Source: Lathyrus oleraceus (Eukaryota; Streptophyta; Magnoliopsida; Fabales; Fabaceae). Taken from it: DNA of 64,000 nt. Both the position numbers and the translations under genes were made by a program. A model generated the notes under the pieces. The model was given only the letters and a program-made list of their open reading frames with translations, searched no databases and was not told the DNA's origin. Shown in pieces: positions 11,820-23,900 of the stretch. Where the stretch lies: positions 421,267,819 through 421,331,818 of the forward strand of contig NC_066584.1 of assembly GCF_024323335.1 (NCBI RefSeq). Direction: 5' to 3'. How positions within the stretch are numbered: the first letter of the stretch is position 1; every line of letters begins with the position of its first letter.

Positions 11820-14105
11820 ATGTCTTATTGGTTATTCTTCTGTGCTTCAGCCAAGCTGACTCATCGATACAATACTCGAGCCAATCATCCGAGAATCATG
11901 GAACACTTAGAACAAGAGAACCAAGAGTTGAAGGACGAGACTTACCACTTGACTGCCATGATGGAGTTCGTTCTAGATGCTCAAAGCCAATCTTGTCCAA
12001 CACCCGCAACTCCTCCTCCTCAGAGGACTGTCATTTCAGAGGTTATGACTTCAACCGTGCTTGCTACTTAATTTGTGCCTGCTATGCCTGACGGATTCCC
12101 TTGGGGAATGCCGCCGAAATTCGTTCCTGAAGGGTTTGTGCCTACTTTTGCTTCCATGTCGGCATCTAGCCTGATCATGTATGTGCCGCCTCCAGTTGTT
12201 TACACACTGCCTCGTGTTGAGGATACCATCTATCATTCTGAGCCGTCTGAGGGTCCTGATGTTTATGAGAAGATGGACAAGATGAAAGACCAATTCCTTG
12301 AGCTACGAAAGAAGTTGAAGACTCTGAGAAGTAAATATTTGTTCGGTAAGAGTGATGCGAAACTTTGCTTGGTTCCCAACGTCAAGATCCCGATGAAGTT
12401 CAAAGACCCTGACTTTGAAAAGTATAAGGGAAACACATGCCCACTCGACCATCTTGTCATGTATGCCAGCAAAATATCGACTCAAACTGATAATGATCAG
12501 TTACTGATTCATTTCTTTCAGGACAGTCTGACTGGTGCCGTTCTGAGGTGGTACATCGGTTTGGATAGTGCGAGTGTCCGCATATTCAATGATTTAGGTG
12601 AGGCTTTTATGAAGCAGTATAAATATAATGTGGATATGGCGCCAGATAGGGACCAATTGATGTCGATGTCTTAGAAGGACAAGGAGACGTTTAAAGAGTA
12701 CACCCAGAGATAGAGAGACCTAGCTGCTCAAATCAACCCTCCATTGGAAGAAAAGGAGATGACCAAGATTTTTCTCAAGACCCTGAGCTCGTTTTACTAT
12801 GAGCGAATGATTGCTAGTGTCCCCGGTGACTTTACCGAAATGGTAAATATGGGGATGAGATTAGAGTTAGGTGTCTGTGAGGGACGGTTGTTTAAGGAAG
12901 AGGTATCTTCGAGCAAGAAGTATGGTAACAATTTCTCTAAGAAGAAGGAAGGAGAAGCCAATACAGTATCAGTTGGGAGGAAGAGGAGGCCTCATTCCAG
13001 AAGAAGTCCGCAACCACTTCAACACCATCATCAAGTATCATCTGTTATTCCGTTGTTTTCTAACAATCAATCAATATTAGTTCAACAACAACGTCAACAA
13101 CAGCCACAACAAAGAACAAACAACTACAACAAAAACAATAATCAACAACAGAACTTTGAGAGGAAAAAGGTCTCTTTCGACCTGATTCCTATGTCATATG
13201 CTGAATAATATCCATCTTTGGTTCTCAAGAACCTTCTCCAACCAAGAAATCCGTCGCAAATTCCAGAACCACTTCCATGGTGGTATAAGCAAGTGCTTCA
13301 TTGTGCCTTTCATCAAGGGGCTCCTGGCCATGATATTGAGAATTGCTACCCGCTGAAATACGAGGTTCATAAGCTAGTGAAGAGTGGGATGGTGTCCTTT
13401 GAGGACCATGCGCCGAATGTGAAAGCTAACTCATTTCCTGCTCATGGTAATTCCTTTATCAATATGGTAGATGGTTGTCTAGGAATTTTCCGAGTGTTCG
13501 ATGTGCGACGTATTCGTCGGTCCTTGGTAGAGATTCATAAGACCCTGTGCACTATTAGTGATTGTGAGCATGATCATGACAGTTGTACAATCTGCAGTGT
13601 TAACCCCCATGGGTGTTCGATTGTCAAGAGAGATATCCAGAAGTTGATGGATGAGAATGTAATCCATGTTCAATATTCAAGGGATATAGATGATGTCAAT
13701 ATAATAGTGCCAGTGTTCAAAACCCCTGAGCGGGTGGTAATTATGTTCGATAGCAACAACAGTAACAACGTCAACAGATCAGTATCGCCGTTAGTAATAA
13801 GGTTAACGGGTTCAGTCCTGTATGCATCCGATAAAGTCGTTTCGTATTAGTATAATGCAACTATGTTGGAGAATGGTCAAGAGGTTCTGTTACCTACGAC
13901 CAATTCTATTGTAAACATTACAAATGTAGAGAAGGTGGCCCGTAGCGGTCGAGTATTTGGTCCTGTTTTCCCGAAGGATGTAGAGGATGTTAGTAAGAGG
14001 ATTGAGGTACCTACAGTAGATCCGATTAATGCTCCAAAGTGTCAGTATGGTGAATCCAGTAGTTTTAAGACTAATGATGATGATGATGATGAAGTGCTTC
14101 ATTTG
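11820..14105 (+). pseudogene. Ogre gag (Ogre-E)
   Basis: The start ATG at 11820 gives MSYWLFFCASAKLTHRY, as in the copies at 8416 and 42551. Domains in order: a short coiled coil (MEHLEQENQELKDE), a Pro-rich linker, a Retrotrans_gag capsid region (about 12380-12850: DFEKYKGNTCPLDH, LRWYIGLDSASV, IFLKTLSSFYYERM), a Gln/Asn-rich tract (13081-13160), and a variant zinc knuckle of spacing CX2HX5HX4C (13302-13346). The family product coats genomic RNA in the cytoplasm. In-frame stops at 12069 (Q), 12672 (Q), 12711 (W), 13206 and 13848 (Q) kill it. The frame continues without a shift into protease, so gag and pro were one polyprotein. Confidence 0.88.
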
Positions 14106-15136
14106 ATTTAGCAGAATGAATTTAATGTGGTGGAGCAGCTACTTTAGACTCCCTCCAAAATTTCAGTGTTGTCTCTACTTATGAATTCTGAACCGCATAG
14201 AGAAGCATTGTAAAAAGTATTGGAGCAAGCTTATGTAGAGCATGATGTGATAGAAGATCAGTTTGACCATATTGTGGCTAATATCACTTCCTGTAATAAT
14301 CTGAGCTTTTGTGATGAAGAACTTCTCGAGGAAGGCATAAATCACAACCTAGCACTACATATATCGATGAATGTTAAGGAAGACGTGTTGTCCAATGTGT
14401 TAGTTGATATCGGCTCTTCCTTGAATGTACTCCCAAAGTCAACTCTGTCCAGATTGTCGTATCAAGGAGATCTAATTAGATACAGTGGAGTGATCGTCAA
14501 AGCTTTTGACGGTTCTCGCAAGACTGTTATTGGTAAGGTGGACCTTTCAATGAAGATAGGTCTGAGTGATTTCCAAATTACTTTCCAGGTAATGGATATC
14601 CACCCGGCCTATAGCTTCTTGTTAGGAAGGCCATGGATACATGAGGCAGGAGTTGTTACGTCAATTCTGCATAAGAAGTTGAAATTTGTGAAGAATGGAA
14701 AGCTCATTATTGTGGTTGGAGAGAAAGCTTTCTTGGTAAGCCACCTGTCGTCTTTCTCATATGTTCAAGCTGAGGATGAGATTGGAACTCTGTTCCAAGC
14801 TCTATCTATTGTTGAAGAAAAGAGAGTGGGGGCATCGATGTGCTCCTTCTAAGATGCTCAGAAGATTGTTGAAGACGGTAATTCTGATCAGTGGGGCCGG
14901 ATGGTAGAGGTCGCCGAAAACAAGAGCCGAGCCAGTTTGGGATTTCAGCAAGGGTCGTCAGTTGAAGATGTGTAACCTAGTTTCCGTAGAGGAAGGTTCA
15001 TTCATGGTAATGAACAACACTCAGCTGCAGTGATTGAGGAGGATGAAGATGAATATTGCACCAATTTTGTGACGCATAGAAAAGCTTACAACAATTGGAT
15101 CGTTGTCGATGTTCCTGTTATTGTTCATCGCTCTAA
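14106..15136 (+). pseudogene. Ogre protease region (Ogre-E)
   Basis: Aspartic protease of the retropepsin type, which would cut the polyprotein. The catalytic triplet at 14406-14414 reads D-I-G within VLVDIGSSLNVLPKSTL, where intact copies in this window (45153, 56885) have D-T-G, so a key residue is altered. Downstream conserved text: VIVKAFDGSRKTVIG and FLLGRPWIHEAG. In-frame stops at 14109, 14145 (Q), 14211 (Q), 14850 and 14973. The exon ends at 15136 with VPVIVHRSK, immediately before a GT donor. It lies in the same frame as gag. Confidence 0.86.
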
Positions 15137-15391
15137 GTAATTGCTTTATTGTTTTTGAAAATCCTTCTCCTATGCCTAAGGGAGAGGTAAACATTGTTAG
15201 GCATCTTTCAATTTAATCATTTGTAAAATGAAATTCTATTCATCCACATCTATGATGTTTTATTTTTAATTTTTGCTTTTCTGAAAATGGTAATCACAAA
15301 AAACATAAATAAGTAAATAACAATTGTCCATCTGCATAATATTTGGTCACAATTCACTTCTCTAAAATCAAAATATCAAATCATCGTGAAG
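15137..15391 (+). other. Putative intron between protease and RT (Ogre-E)
   Basis: The donor GTAATT starts at 15137 and the acceptor AG is 15390-15391. The interval is AT-rich and full of stops in all frames. Joining 15136 to 15392 keeps the frame and gives a continuous reading through SK-LVSKPIEYND. Ogre-B has the same arrangement at 45893-46147, also 255 bases. A spliced intron at this site is known for Ogre elements. The acceptor context (GTGAAG) is weaker than in Ogre-B (ATGCAG). Confidence 0.75.
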
Positions 15392-17065
15392 GTTGGTTTC
15401 TAAACCCATTGAATACAATGATCCTACTCCTTCTCCAAACTTTGAATTCCCTGTGTTTGAGGCTGAGGAAGAAAGTGAGGAAGAAATGTCTGATGAATTG
15501 TCTCGTCTACTTAAGCACAAGGAAAAATCCATTCAACCGTTCGAAGAGCAGATTGAGTTAGTCAACTTGGGTTCTGAAGATGAAGTGAAGGAAGTCAAGA
15601 TTTGGTCGCAACTGTGTCCAGAGGTTAAGAAGGGGTTAATTGATCTCCTTCGAGAATATTCAGATGTGTTTGCTTGGTCCTATCAAGACATGCCTGGTTT
15701 GGATTCTGAGATTGTGGAACATAGATTGTCGTTGAGTCCAGAATGCCCATCGGTCAAGTAGAAGTTAAGGAAAACTCATCCTGATATGGCAAGGAAGATC
15801 AAAAAAGAAGTGCAAAAGCATATTGATGTTGGTTTTCTCGTTACTACTGAGTATCCGCAGTTTGTGGCCAATATTGTGCCTGTTCCAAAGAAGGATGGAA
15901 AAGTCCGCATGTGTGTTGATTATAGAGATTTGAACAAAGCCAGTCCGAAAGATGATTTCCCTTTGCCACACATTAATATGTTGGTAGACAATACAGCTAA
16001 ATTCAAAGTCTTTTCATTTATGGACGGATTTTCCGGTTATAATCAGATAAAAATGGCACCCGAGGATATGGAGAAGACCACATTCATTACACCCTATGGA
16101 ACATTCTGTTATTGAGTGATGCCTTTTGGTTTAAAGAATGCTGGTACAACTTACTAGAGAGCAATGACCACTCTTTTTCATGATATGATGCACAAAGAGA
16201 TCGAAGTCTATGTTGATGATATGATTGCTAAATCCAGTGATGAAGAAGAACATGTCAAGCATTTATTGAAGCTATTCCAGCGTTTGAGGAAGTATAAACT
16301 CCGCTTGAATCCCAATAAGTGTACTTTTGGTGTTCGTTCTGGTAAGTTGTTGGGCTTTATTGTCAGCGAGAAGGGTTTTGAAGTTGATCCCGCCAAGGTC
16401 AAAGCAATACAAGAGATGCATGCGCCCAAAACTAAGAAGCACGTCAGAGGTGTTCTCGGCCGCTTGAATTATATCTCAAGATTCATTTCACACATGACTG
16501 CCACATGTGCGCCTATATTCAAGCTCCTTAGGAAAGATCAGTCTTGTGATTGGACCGAGGATTGCCAGAAAGCTTTTGACAATATCAAAGAATATTTGCT
16601 TGAGCCTCTGATTATGTCTCCGCCTGTTGAAAGAAGATCTTTGATCATGTATTTGACTGTGCTCAATGAGATTATGGGTTGTCTTCTTGGTCAGCAAGAC
16701 GAAACTATAATGAAAGAATATGTTATTTACTACCTGAGTAAGAAGTTCACCGATTGTGAGACTCGGTATTCTATGCTTGAAAAGACTTGTTGCGCATTGG
16801 CTTGGGCTGTTAAGCGTCTGCTTCAGTACATGTTGAATCATACCACTTGGTTGATATCCAAAATGGATCAAATTAAGTATATTTTTGATAAGTCTGCTTT
16901 AACTGGGAGAATTTCCCGTTGCATATGTTATTATCAGAGTATGATATTGAATACCAATCTCAAAAAGAAATCAAAGGTAGTGTCTTGGCTGACCATTTGG
17001 CTCACCAACCGATTGAAGTTTACTAGTCAGTATAGTATGACTTTCCTGATGAAGAGATCTTATAC
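15392..17065 (+). pseudogene. Ogre reverse transcriptase and RNase H (Ogre-E)
   Basis: The RT shows VPKKDGKVRMCVDYRDLNK, FSFMDGFSGYNQIKM and the active-site YVDD at 16209-16220, then the connection and an RNase H of the usual Ty3 type (about 16640-16900). The RNase H catalytic Asp expected in VLDE is Asn here (codon 16665-16667, VLNEIMGC), a G-to-A type change. Stops at 15759 (Q in Ogre-B), 16113 and 16155 (Q expected) interrupt RT. One base is missing near 16920; after it the correct frame continues in another phase with further stops to about 17065, joining the second RNase H. The enzyme would make the cDNA in the particle. Confidence 0.87.
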
Positions 17066-17365
17066 TTGAAGATGAAATATTGTGATGAACCATTGCTTGA
17101 AGAAGGGCCAGAACCTGGTTGCCGTTGGGGCATGGTATTTGATGGAGTTGTTAATCAGTACGGTAATGGCATTGGGGCAGTGATTATTACTCCTCAAGGC
17201 ACTCATTTTCTGTTTACAGCTAAATTGACTTTCAAATGTACAAATAATATGGTTGAGTATGAAGCTTGCATTATGGGGCTTGAAGAGGCCATTGATCTCA
17301 GAATCAAGTATTTGGACGTCTATGGAGTTTCAGCTTTGGTTGTGAATCAGATCAAAGGTGAATGA
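17066..17365 (+). pseudogene. Second (archaeal-type) RNase H of Tat/Ogre lineage
   Basis: The 100-codon segment WGMVFDGVVNQYGNGIGAVI, NNMVEYEACIMGL, VYGVSALVVNQIKGE has the order of an RNase H fold. An extra RNase H between the Ty3 RNase H and integrase marks the Tat/Ogre lineage. The first acidic residues are kept (FDG, EYEA), but the Asp expected before SALVV is Val (codon 17327-17329). The frame ends at TGA 17363-17365 where Trp is expected (GEWE). It is probably inactive. Confidence 0.8.
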
Positions 17366-17366
17366 G

Positions 17367-17444
17367 AGATGAATCAACTCGGTTTGATACCATATAGAGA
17401 TGAATCAACTCGGTTTGATACCATATAGAGATGAATCAACTCGG
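17367..17444 (+). repeat. 31-bp tandem duplication, 2.5 copies
   Basis: A 31-base unit starting AGATGAATCAACTCGG begins at 17367, 17398 and 17429 (the last copy partial, 16 bases). It lies in the linker between the second RNase H and integrase. Because 31 is not a multiple of three, each extra unit shifts the reading frame. Confidence 0.93.
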
Positions 17445-17446
17445 AT

Positions 17447-18815
17447 GGAAGATGCTCTTGCAACGTTGGTTGCGATGATCATGGTGAAGTATTGGAATGA
17501 GGTTCCTGATCTAACTGTGATACGTCTTGATAGGCCAGCTCATGTGTTTGCTGTTGAAGAGATCAAAGATGAGAAGCCGTTGTATTTTGATATCAAATGT
17601 TTTCGCCAAAGTCAGATCTACCCGCCTGGGGTATCTTTGAAAGAGAAGAAGACTTTGAGGAGATTAGCTAGCAACTTCTACCTGAATGGTGATGTGCTTT
17701 ACAAGATAAACTTCGATATAGTTTTGCTCAGATGCATGGATAGACATGAAGCAGACTTATTGATGACTGAAGTCCATGAAGGTTCCTTTGGTACTCATTC
17801 CAATGGAAATGCTATGGCAAAGAAGATGTTGCGGGCAGGTTACTATTGGCTGACAATAGAATCTGACTGTTGCAAGTTTGTGAAGAAATGCCACATGTGT
17901 CAAATTTATGCAGATAAGATCCATGTTCCTCCGACACTGTTGAATGTCATTTCCTCTCCATGGCCTTTCTCCATGTGGGGAATTGATATGATTGGCATGA
18001 TTGAGCCCAAAGCATTGAACAGACATCGTTTCATTCTAGTGGCTATTAACTACTTCACAAAGTGGGTTGAAGCGGCATCGTATGCAAATGTAACCAAGCA
18101 AGTTGTTATAAGGTTTATCAAGAATCAAATTATATGTCGTTATTGTGTGCCAAGTAAGGTCATTGATAATGGATCGAACTTGAACAATAATATGGTGGAA
18201 GCTCTTTGCAAAGACTTCAAGCTTGCACATCATAATTCTTCTACCTACAGACCTAAGATGAATGGGATTGTTGAAGCTGCAAACAAAAACATCAAGAAGA
18301 TCATCCAGAAGATGGTTGTGACGTACAAGGATTGACATGAGATACTCCCATTTTCTTTGCACAGATATCGTACATCCATCCGTACTTCAACAGGGGCAAC
18401 CCCTTTCTCACTTGTCTATGGCATAGAATTCATCCTCCTAGTGGAGGTCGAGATCCCATCACTTTGTGTGCTGATGGAAGCCAAGATGATAGAGGCTGAA
18501 TGGTGTCAGACCAGATATGACCAGTTGAATTTGATTGAAGAGAAGAGGTTGACTGCCATGTGCCATGGTCAGTTATATCAATAGAGAATGAAGAAAGTTT
18601 TTAATAAAAAGGTCAGACCTCGCGTGTTCAAAGAAGGTGACCTTGTGCACAAGAAGATTATATCCTTCAAAACAGATTCTAAGGGAAAATGGACTCCTAA
18701 TTATGAAGGCCCATATGTTGTTAAGAGAGCCTTTTCATGCGGTGCTTTGATTCTTACAACTATGGACGGTGAAGATTTCACGCGTCCTGTGAACGCCAAT
18801 GCAGTCAAGAAATAA
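17447..18815 (+). pseudogene. Ogre integrase (Ogre-E)
   Basis: Integrase inserts the cDNA into chromosomes. An N-terminal zinc-binding region is visible (VHEGSFGTHSNG, then KKCHMCQ). The catalytic D-D-E residues are all present, at codons 17985 (GIDMIG), 18165 (VIDNGSN) and 18273 (GIVEAANK), with 35 residues between the second Asp and Glu as in the DD35E family. The C-terminal part (VRPRVFKEGDLVHKK, GPYVVKRAF) ends at TAA 18813-18815. Stops at 18333 (TGA, W expected) and 18582 (TAG, Q expected) break it. No chromodomain is seen, as expected for Tat/Ogre. Confidence 0.87.
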
Positions 18816-19205
18816 TTCGCCTAAAAATAGAAGAACAACTCGCTAAGTTGAAAACCCGAAAGGGCGGCTTAGGAAAAAATGAGCGTCTCGGTGGACTGAA
18901 AACCCGAAAGGGCGATCCAGGCAAAAGTTAGAGACATAAAACAGAAAAATAATCCCGATAGATTGAATACCCCACCTTGGGGAAATTTATGCAAAAATTA
19001 GGGATTATGGCAAGTAACTGCATCATGTTGATCTTCAGTCTTGAAAACTTTCTCGAGCACAATGTTTGGTTCTGATTCATCTTCAGCCAGAGCCAAGAGC
19101 ACAGTGGATATTGAAGGCAGTAGAAGGATTAGTGATCATTGTATTGATGATGCAGATCAGTGACATTTGTATCCTTTGTGATCATTTTATTAGCATAATC
19201 ATCAT

Positions 19206-19250
<45 letters not shown>

Positions 19251-20938
19251 CATAAATTTCATTATTACATCATAACTCAATTTGTACTTCATTATTTCTC
19301 GTTTCCCCTGCTATGACGATATACTTTTTCCCCACGCAGATTTGGTTTGTCTGTCCTCTTTCAATTATAGAGTGTTATCCCCTTAAGCAGAAAGAGTTTA
19401 ACCTTTCTCATTCCCCACTGAGTTACTTCCTCGTGGATGATCATTATTTCAGTTTCCTCCCCAGTTAATTATCTGGATGAAACCACTCCCCTTGAGTTAT
19501 ATCCTCATTGGTTTGAGTCTTTGATTGACTGTTTCTTTCTAGATCTTACCTAGATAGATGCTTTATGTCCCCTGAGAATCTATTACCCAGTAACTGGTAA
19601 TATTCTTCTCAAAATTGCAAGTATTTCACTTCTGGCCAATATCCGGCTAAAGTAACCCTTTATTCCCTGGAGGATTCATTTTCATGTTTCCCAGGAAGTT
19701 TATCCTTGATATGTTCATCTTAACCGATGACGGATATCTTCCTCCCACGCTTTGACTCTATCCTTGATATGTTCATCCTAACCGATGATGAATATTCTCT
19801 TTTTTGGTATTCTACCCAGTAAAAAAGGTAGTTGTAATCCCTATTTCTTTCCTCAGAGAGTTAATCCTTGATATGTTCATCCTACCGATGAAGGATTTCC
19901 TATTCTTTGCGGTCTTCTGCCCAGTAACTGGTAGTTGTAAATCCCGCTTCCCCTTTTACAAAGTTTATCCTTGATATGTTCATCTTAACCAATGAAGGAT
20001 ATTCTCTTTTTGGTTTTCTATCTAGTAGCCGATAGATATAATTCCTACTTTTTCAGGAAGTTTATCTTTGATATGTTCATCTTAACCGGTGACAGATATC
20101 CTTCCAAATGTCCCCAGGTGAGTCTATCCTTGATATGTTCATCTTAATCCATGCCGGATATTATTCCCCTTTGAGTCTATCCTTGATATGCTCACTTTAA
20201 TAAGTGACAAATATTCTCTTTCTTTGTGGTGTTCTGCCTAGTAACTGGTAGTTGTAAATCCTATTTGGCTTTCCCCAACAGGTTAATTCTTACCCAATAA
20301 CTGGTAATGAATGCACCTTCTGTTTCCCCCAGCGAGTCATCCTTGATATGTTTACCCTAACCGGTAACGGATGTCCTCCCTGTCAGATTCTGTTATCTCC
20401 TTACCCAGTAACCGGTAGTAGATAATATACTTCTGTTATTCCTGTGTTGAAGATGATTTCTTCCCCAGTTGAGTTTGAGTGCGTATTTCCTCGGTGAGAT
20501 CGCCATTTTCCTGTTTGGTTAGAGTATTTCAGGTTTGTTCTAATCTACTCGTTTCTCCTGCAGATGTTCCTTTTATTCCCCGACTGAGTCTTTCCATTGA
20601 TTTATTTTCATGGAATCCCTCGTGTCGCCCCAGCAGTTTTAAATTCGAAACCTGGCCTACGCACAACCTTTTCCCCCCCAGAGTCTTTGTCTCCCAAGTG
20701 AGTTTTCCTTACGGAATGCATTATACTCTTGCGGACTTTCAGTCTCTCCGGATTCTTTTCCTTTGTGGTAACATTTTTCCCACAGAGATTATTATTTTAA
20801 CATTCATATCATATGCATCATGAGGTCTCTTAGGGACCAAAATTTGTTCCTATATGTTATTTAAGTCCATTCTACGGAATCGATACGAAGATTTTAACCT
20901 TCATTTCTTCAGCTAGAATGTCCTTAAATAGGGGCAGT
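18816..20938 (+). repeat. Ogre 3' UTR with several tandem-repeat families
   Basis: A long noncoding tail. Near its start, 18836-18930 holds two copies of a unit with GAAAACCCGAAAGGGCG. From 19205 to 19250 is an (ATACAT)n microsatellite. From about 19690 to 20400 there are imperfect units around CCTTGATATGTTCATC followed by TAACCGATGAC, alternating with units around CCCAGTAACTGGTAGT. The last 14 bases, 20925-20938 (TAAATAGGGGCAGT), act as the polypurine tract. Hypervariable 3' UTR repeats are known for Ogre and have been proposed as seeds of satellite DNA. Confidence 0.85.
19205..19250 (+). repeat. (ATACAT)n microsatellite
   Basis: About seven uninterrupted hexamer units are visible in the 3' UTR of Ogre-E. 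Confidence 0.95.
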
Positions 20939-23900
20939 TGTAAGACCCCAATTTTGACCCTAAGACCCCTCATATTATTATCATCATATGCATTAGCATT
21001 GGGATCACACCTTGGCATCCTCCTTACCCCTCATTCATTGGGTTTGCATTGGGAGAGATCACCAGGAACATTTGATTGTATCATACTTCATTTTCCTTTT
21101 TTTTACTAACCAAAATAGAAAAATTATGTCATTGTATAACTTAACTCTTTTGTAGGTAGTGCACATGCTCACCTATGCTCTATCAAGATCATATCTAGGG
21201 TTTGACACCCTCAATGCAAGGAGCTTAATCAAGAAGTGGTTTACTATGGATCTAAGTATGATATATGGATCCCCATGATCTTCACATGTTATTTTGATTA
21301 AGAAATCATCAAGAGTTTGGAGTTGGTTTTCCTTAGAAACCCTAATTCATCTTGGTATCTTATGTGACTTCTTCAACACGTTTCTTCACCAATTGATCAA
21401 ATATTTCAAGGGATACTTAAAATTTCATCATCTTATGCATATATGATCCTCCATGAGTCCCAAAAGTCAAGATAATATCAATCTAGCAAGTTGATTCATG
21501 GTGGTTGACTAGAGGAATTCAACTGGTCAAAACTGGGGTTCTCTAGACCCTATCTCCTACAATTTTTGTCATATGAAAATGATTCCAAGAGAAAAGTTAC
21601 TCTAAATGACATTACAAACAACTTTCATGTTGAGTTCAAGATTTAGTTTTTCTTGGAAAGTCATTTTTTATGGTGAAAGATAATATGTAATTTTGTTTAA
21701 ACCCTAATTTGGTGGTCAACTTCTCAAGACCATAACTTGCTCAATTTTTATGGTATGAAATCCATTCAAGTTGAATGATAAAATTCCAGATGTCTACCTC
21801 AATGCTTATGTTTGGAGGAAGTGCAAATTCAACATGCAAAAGCATGTGATAAAGGGAAACATTATAAGTCATTTTGGGCCAATACCATTGAACAAGTGAA
21901 TTTTCTCAACTTCTAAAATGCATAACTCCTTCATGTTTAATCCAAATAAGGTCAAATTTGTGACCAATATGAATTCATTTGAGAGAGCTACAACTTTGAT
22001 GAAGGAACTTTGCTCATTTGAAGTCCATAGAAAAAGTTATTCAAGGTGTAAGAAGTGAACATATGGCTAGGTACTTAGAATTTGTTTTGATATGTTTAAT
22101 TTTCCAAACTTACACCTCAAAATTCATCATGATCCAAGATTTAAATGAAAAAGTGTTCAACATGAAAGTTGTTCCGCTTGATCTAACCTTTTGAAAAAGT
22201 CCAATTTCATCTCATTTGGAAAAAGTATGAATGACTTACACATGACTTAATGTTGAAGGACCATTTGGAAGATTTGAAGTTCCACTTTTTCATACACGAT
22301 TGCATGGCTTTCCCACATGATTTCAATATTGCTTACACACAATTTTGGACATAAGTGCATCGTTTGATGGGCCTATCACCCGCCCATGCAAGCATGCATG
22401 TGACATTTCCAACTTTGGCCAAAAATAGAAGTGTGCAATTATAAATCTCCTTGGCTATAAATAGAGGTCCTCTTGCTCAGAATTAAGGACCCCGACGTGC
22501 AAGCTTTGAATCAGCAACCCTAAACCCTCACATTCAAAGGATAAGTTTGAAGATTTTCTTTGAAAATCGAGTTGGAATCTCTCACTATTTTTGAGATTTA
22601 AACTCCAAGAGCCCTTCCTTCTCTTTGATCCATTTCCACTCCATCAAGCATCTGAAGTAAGGCCAAGCATAATTGAGAGCAAGATCGTGCCAATCTGAAG
22701 CTACATTGAAGGTGATTTTCAGAATTTTTCATCTCTTCGATTCTCACTCAATTCTCCATTATTCTTATTTATTTTTTGTTGTTTGAAGTCCTACCAATGT
22801 AGGCAATAAGATTGAGTTGCTTAGAGGTTAAATCGAAGCAACTCAGATCATGATCCTTAAATTTCAACTCCATGTATCTTTCTATATACTTGGAGTTAGA
22901 CAAAATTGAGGCCAGATTCGAGCTCCTGAGCATTTTTTCTTTAAATTCATGTCCTACTTTTATATTTTGGTGATGGTTGAAGGTGGACCAGTCCGGTGAG
23001 GTCCATCGGAAAAGAAGATCGGAGCTCTGGCTCAAACGATGTGTTGGCATCCTTCTGAACCAAATGATCCGTTTAATTTGTTTTAATCCTGAGCGTCCAA
23101 AGTGATTACCACACGTGTGAGACATTTGACTAGGGAACACATGGATAGCACGCTCTGGTCCACTTGATTTGTCACCTCAATTAATGAGGGAGATCAAGTG
23201 GTCCACATTTTTTTGTAATTTCTAATTTTCATTTTTATTGCCTTATTTTCATTAATTCATATTAATTTTAATATTGATCCAAAAAATATGGGACTTTCAC
23301 CAAAAATTCTCAAATATTTTCCTCTTTCATTTTATGAATTAAAATTATTTTTTGGATCAATATTAATATTTTTAATGATTTAATTATTTTTGTGCATATA
23401 TTTAGTTGTTTAAAAATACTTTTAAGTTTCTAAAAATTATGAATTTTTTTCTCCAAGGTCCTTTGACCTTGTTTGACCTTGTTTGACCTATGATAAATCT
23501 CTTGGCCATTTATTTGGTGTTCTCACGATGTTTTAGGTTTTTGATCAACCATAATTTAATTTAATGCATTTTTAATTGATTTTTAATTATTTAATTATGA
23601 ATAAATTGTGTTGAGCTATTTCCATTGACTTGTTGAGTTTGACTATTGTTGTTGGACCTCGGTCAAGGTTGATTTGACTTTGTTGGATTAAAATTATTGG
23701 ATTTAGGGGATTGATGAAATATACATTTCAACTCCCAAAATGAATGAATGATTTTAATTTGATAAAAGTCCTCCTATGACCAATTTGTGTTTGTCTCATT
23801 TCCCCTCCCTCTTCATCTTCATTCCCATTCTATCCTACCCATTTCATTGACCAATGATATCTCTATATCCTAAGACTAATTGGTTCATAAACCAATACAA

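Noticed and set aside
20479..20823. 114-codon open frame in the Ogre-E 3' UTR
   Set aside because: Follows the repeat-rich UTR, has no conserved counterpart in the inverted copy at 6200-6550, and no recognisable domain.
22769..23140. Open frame of 123 codons on the minus strand
   Set aside because: It lies wholly inside the Ogre-E LTR; matching LTRs at 3.9-4.3 kb, 28.5-28.9 kb and 37.0-37.4 kb do not keep the frame.
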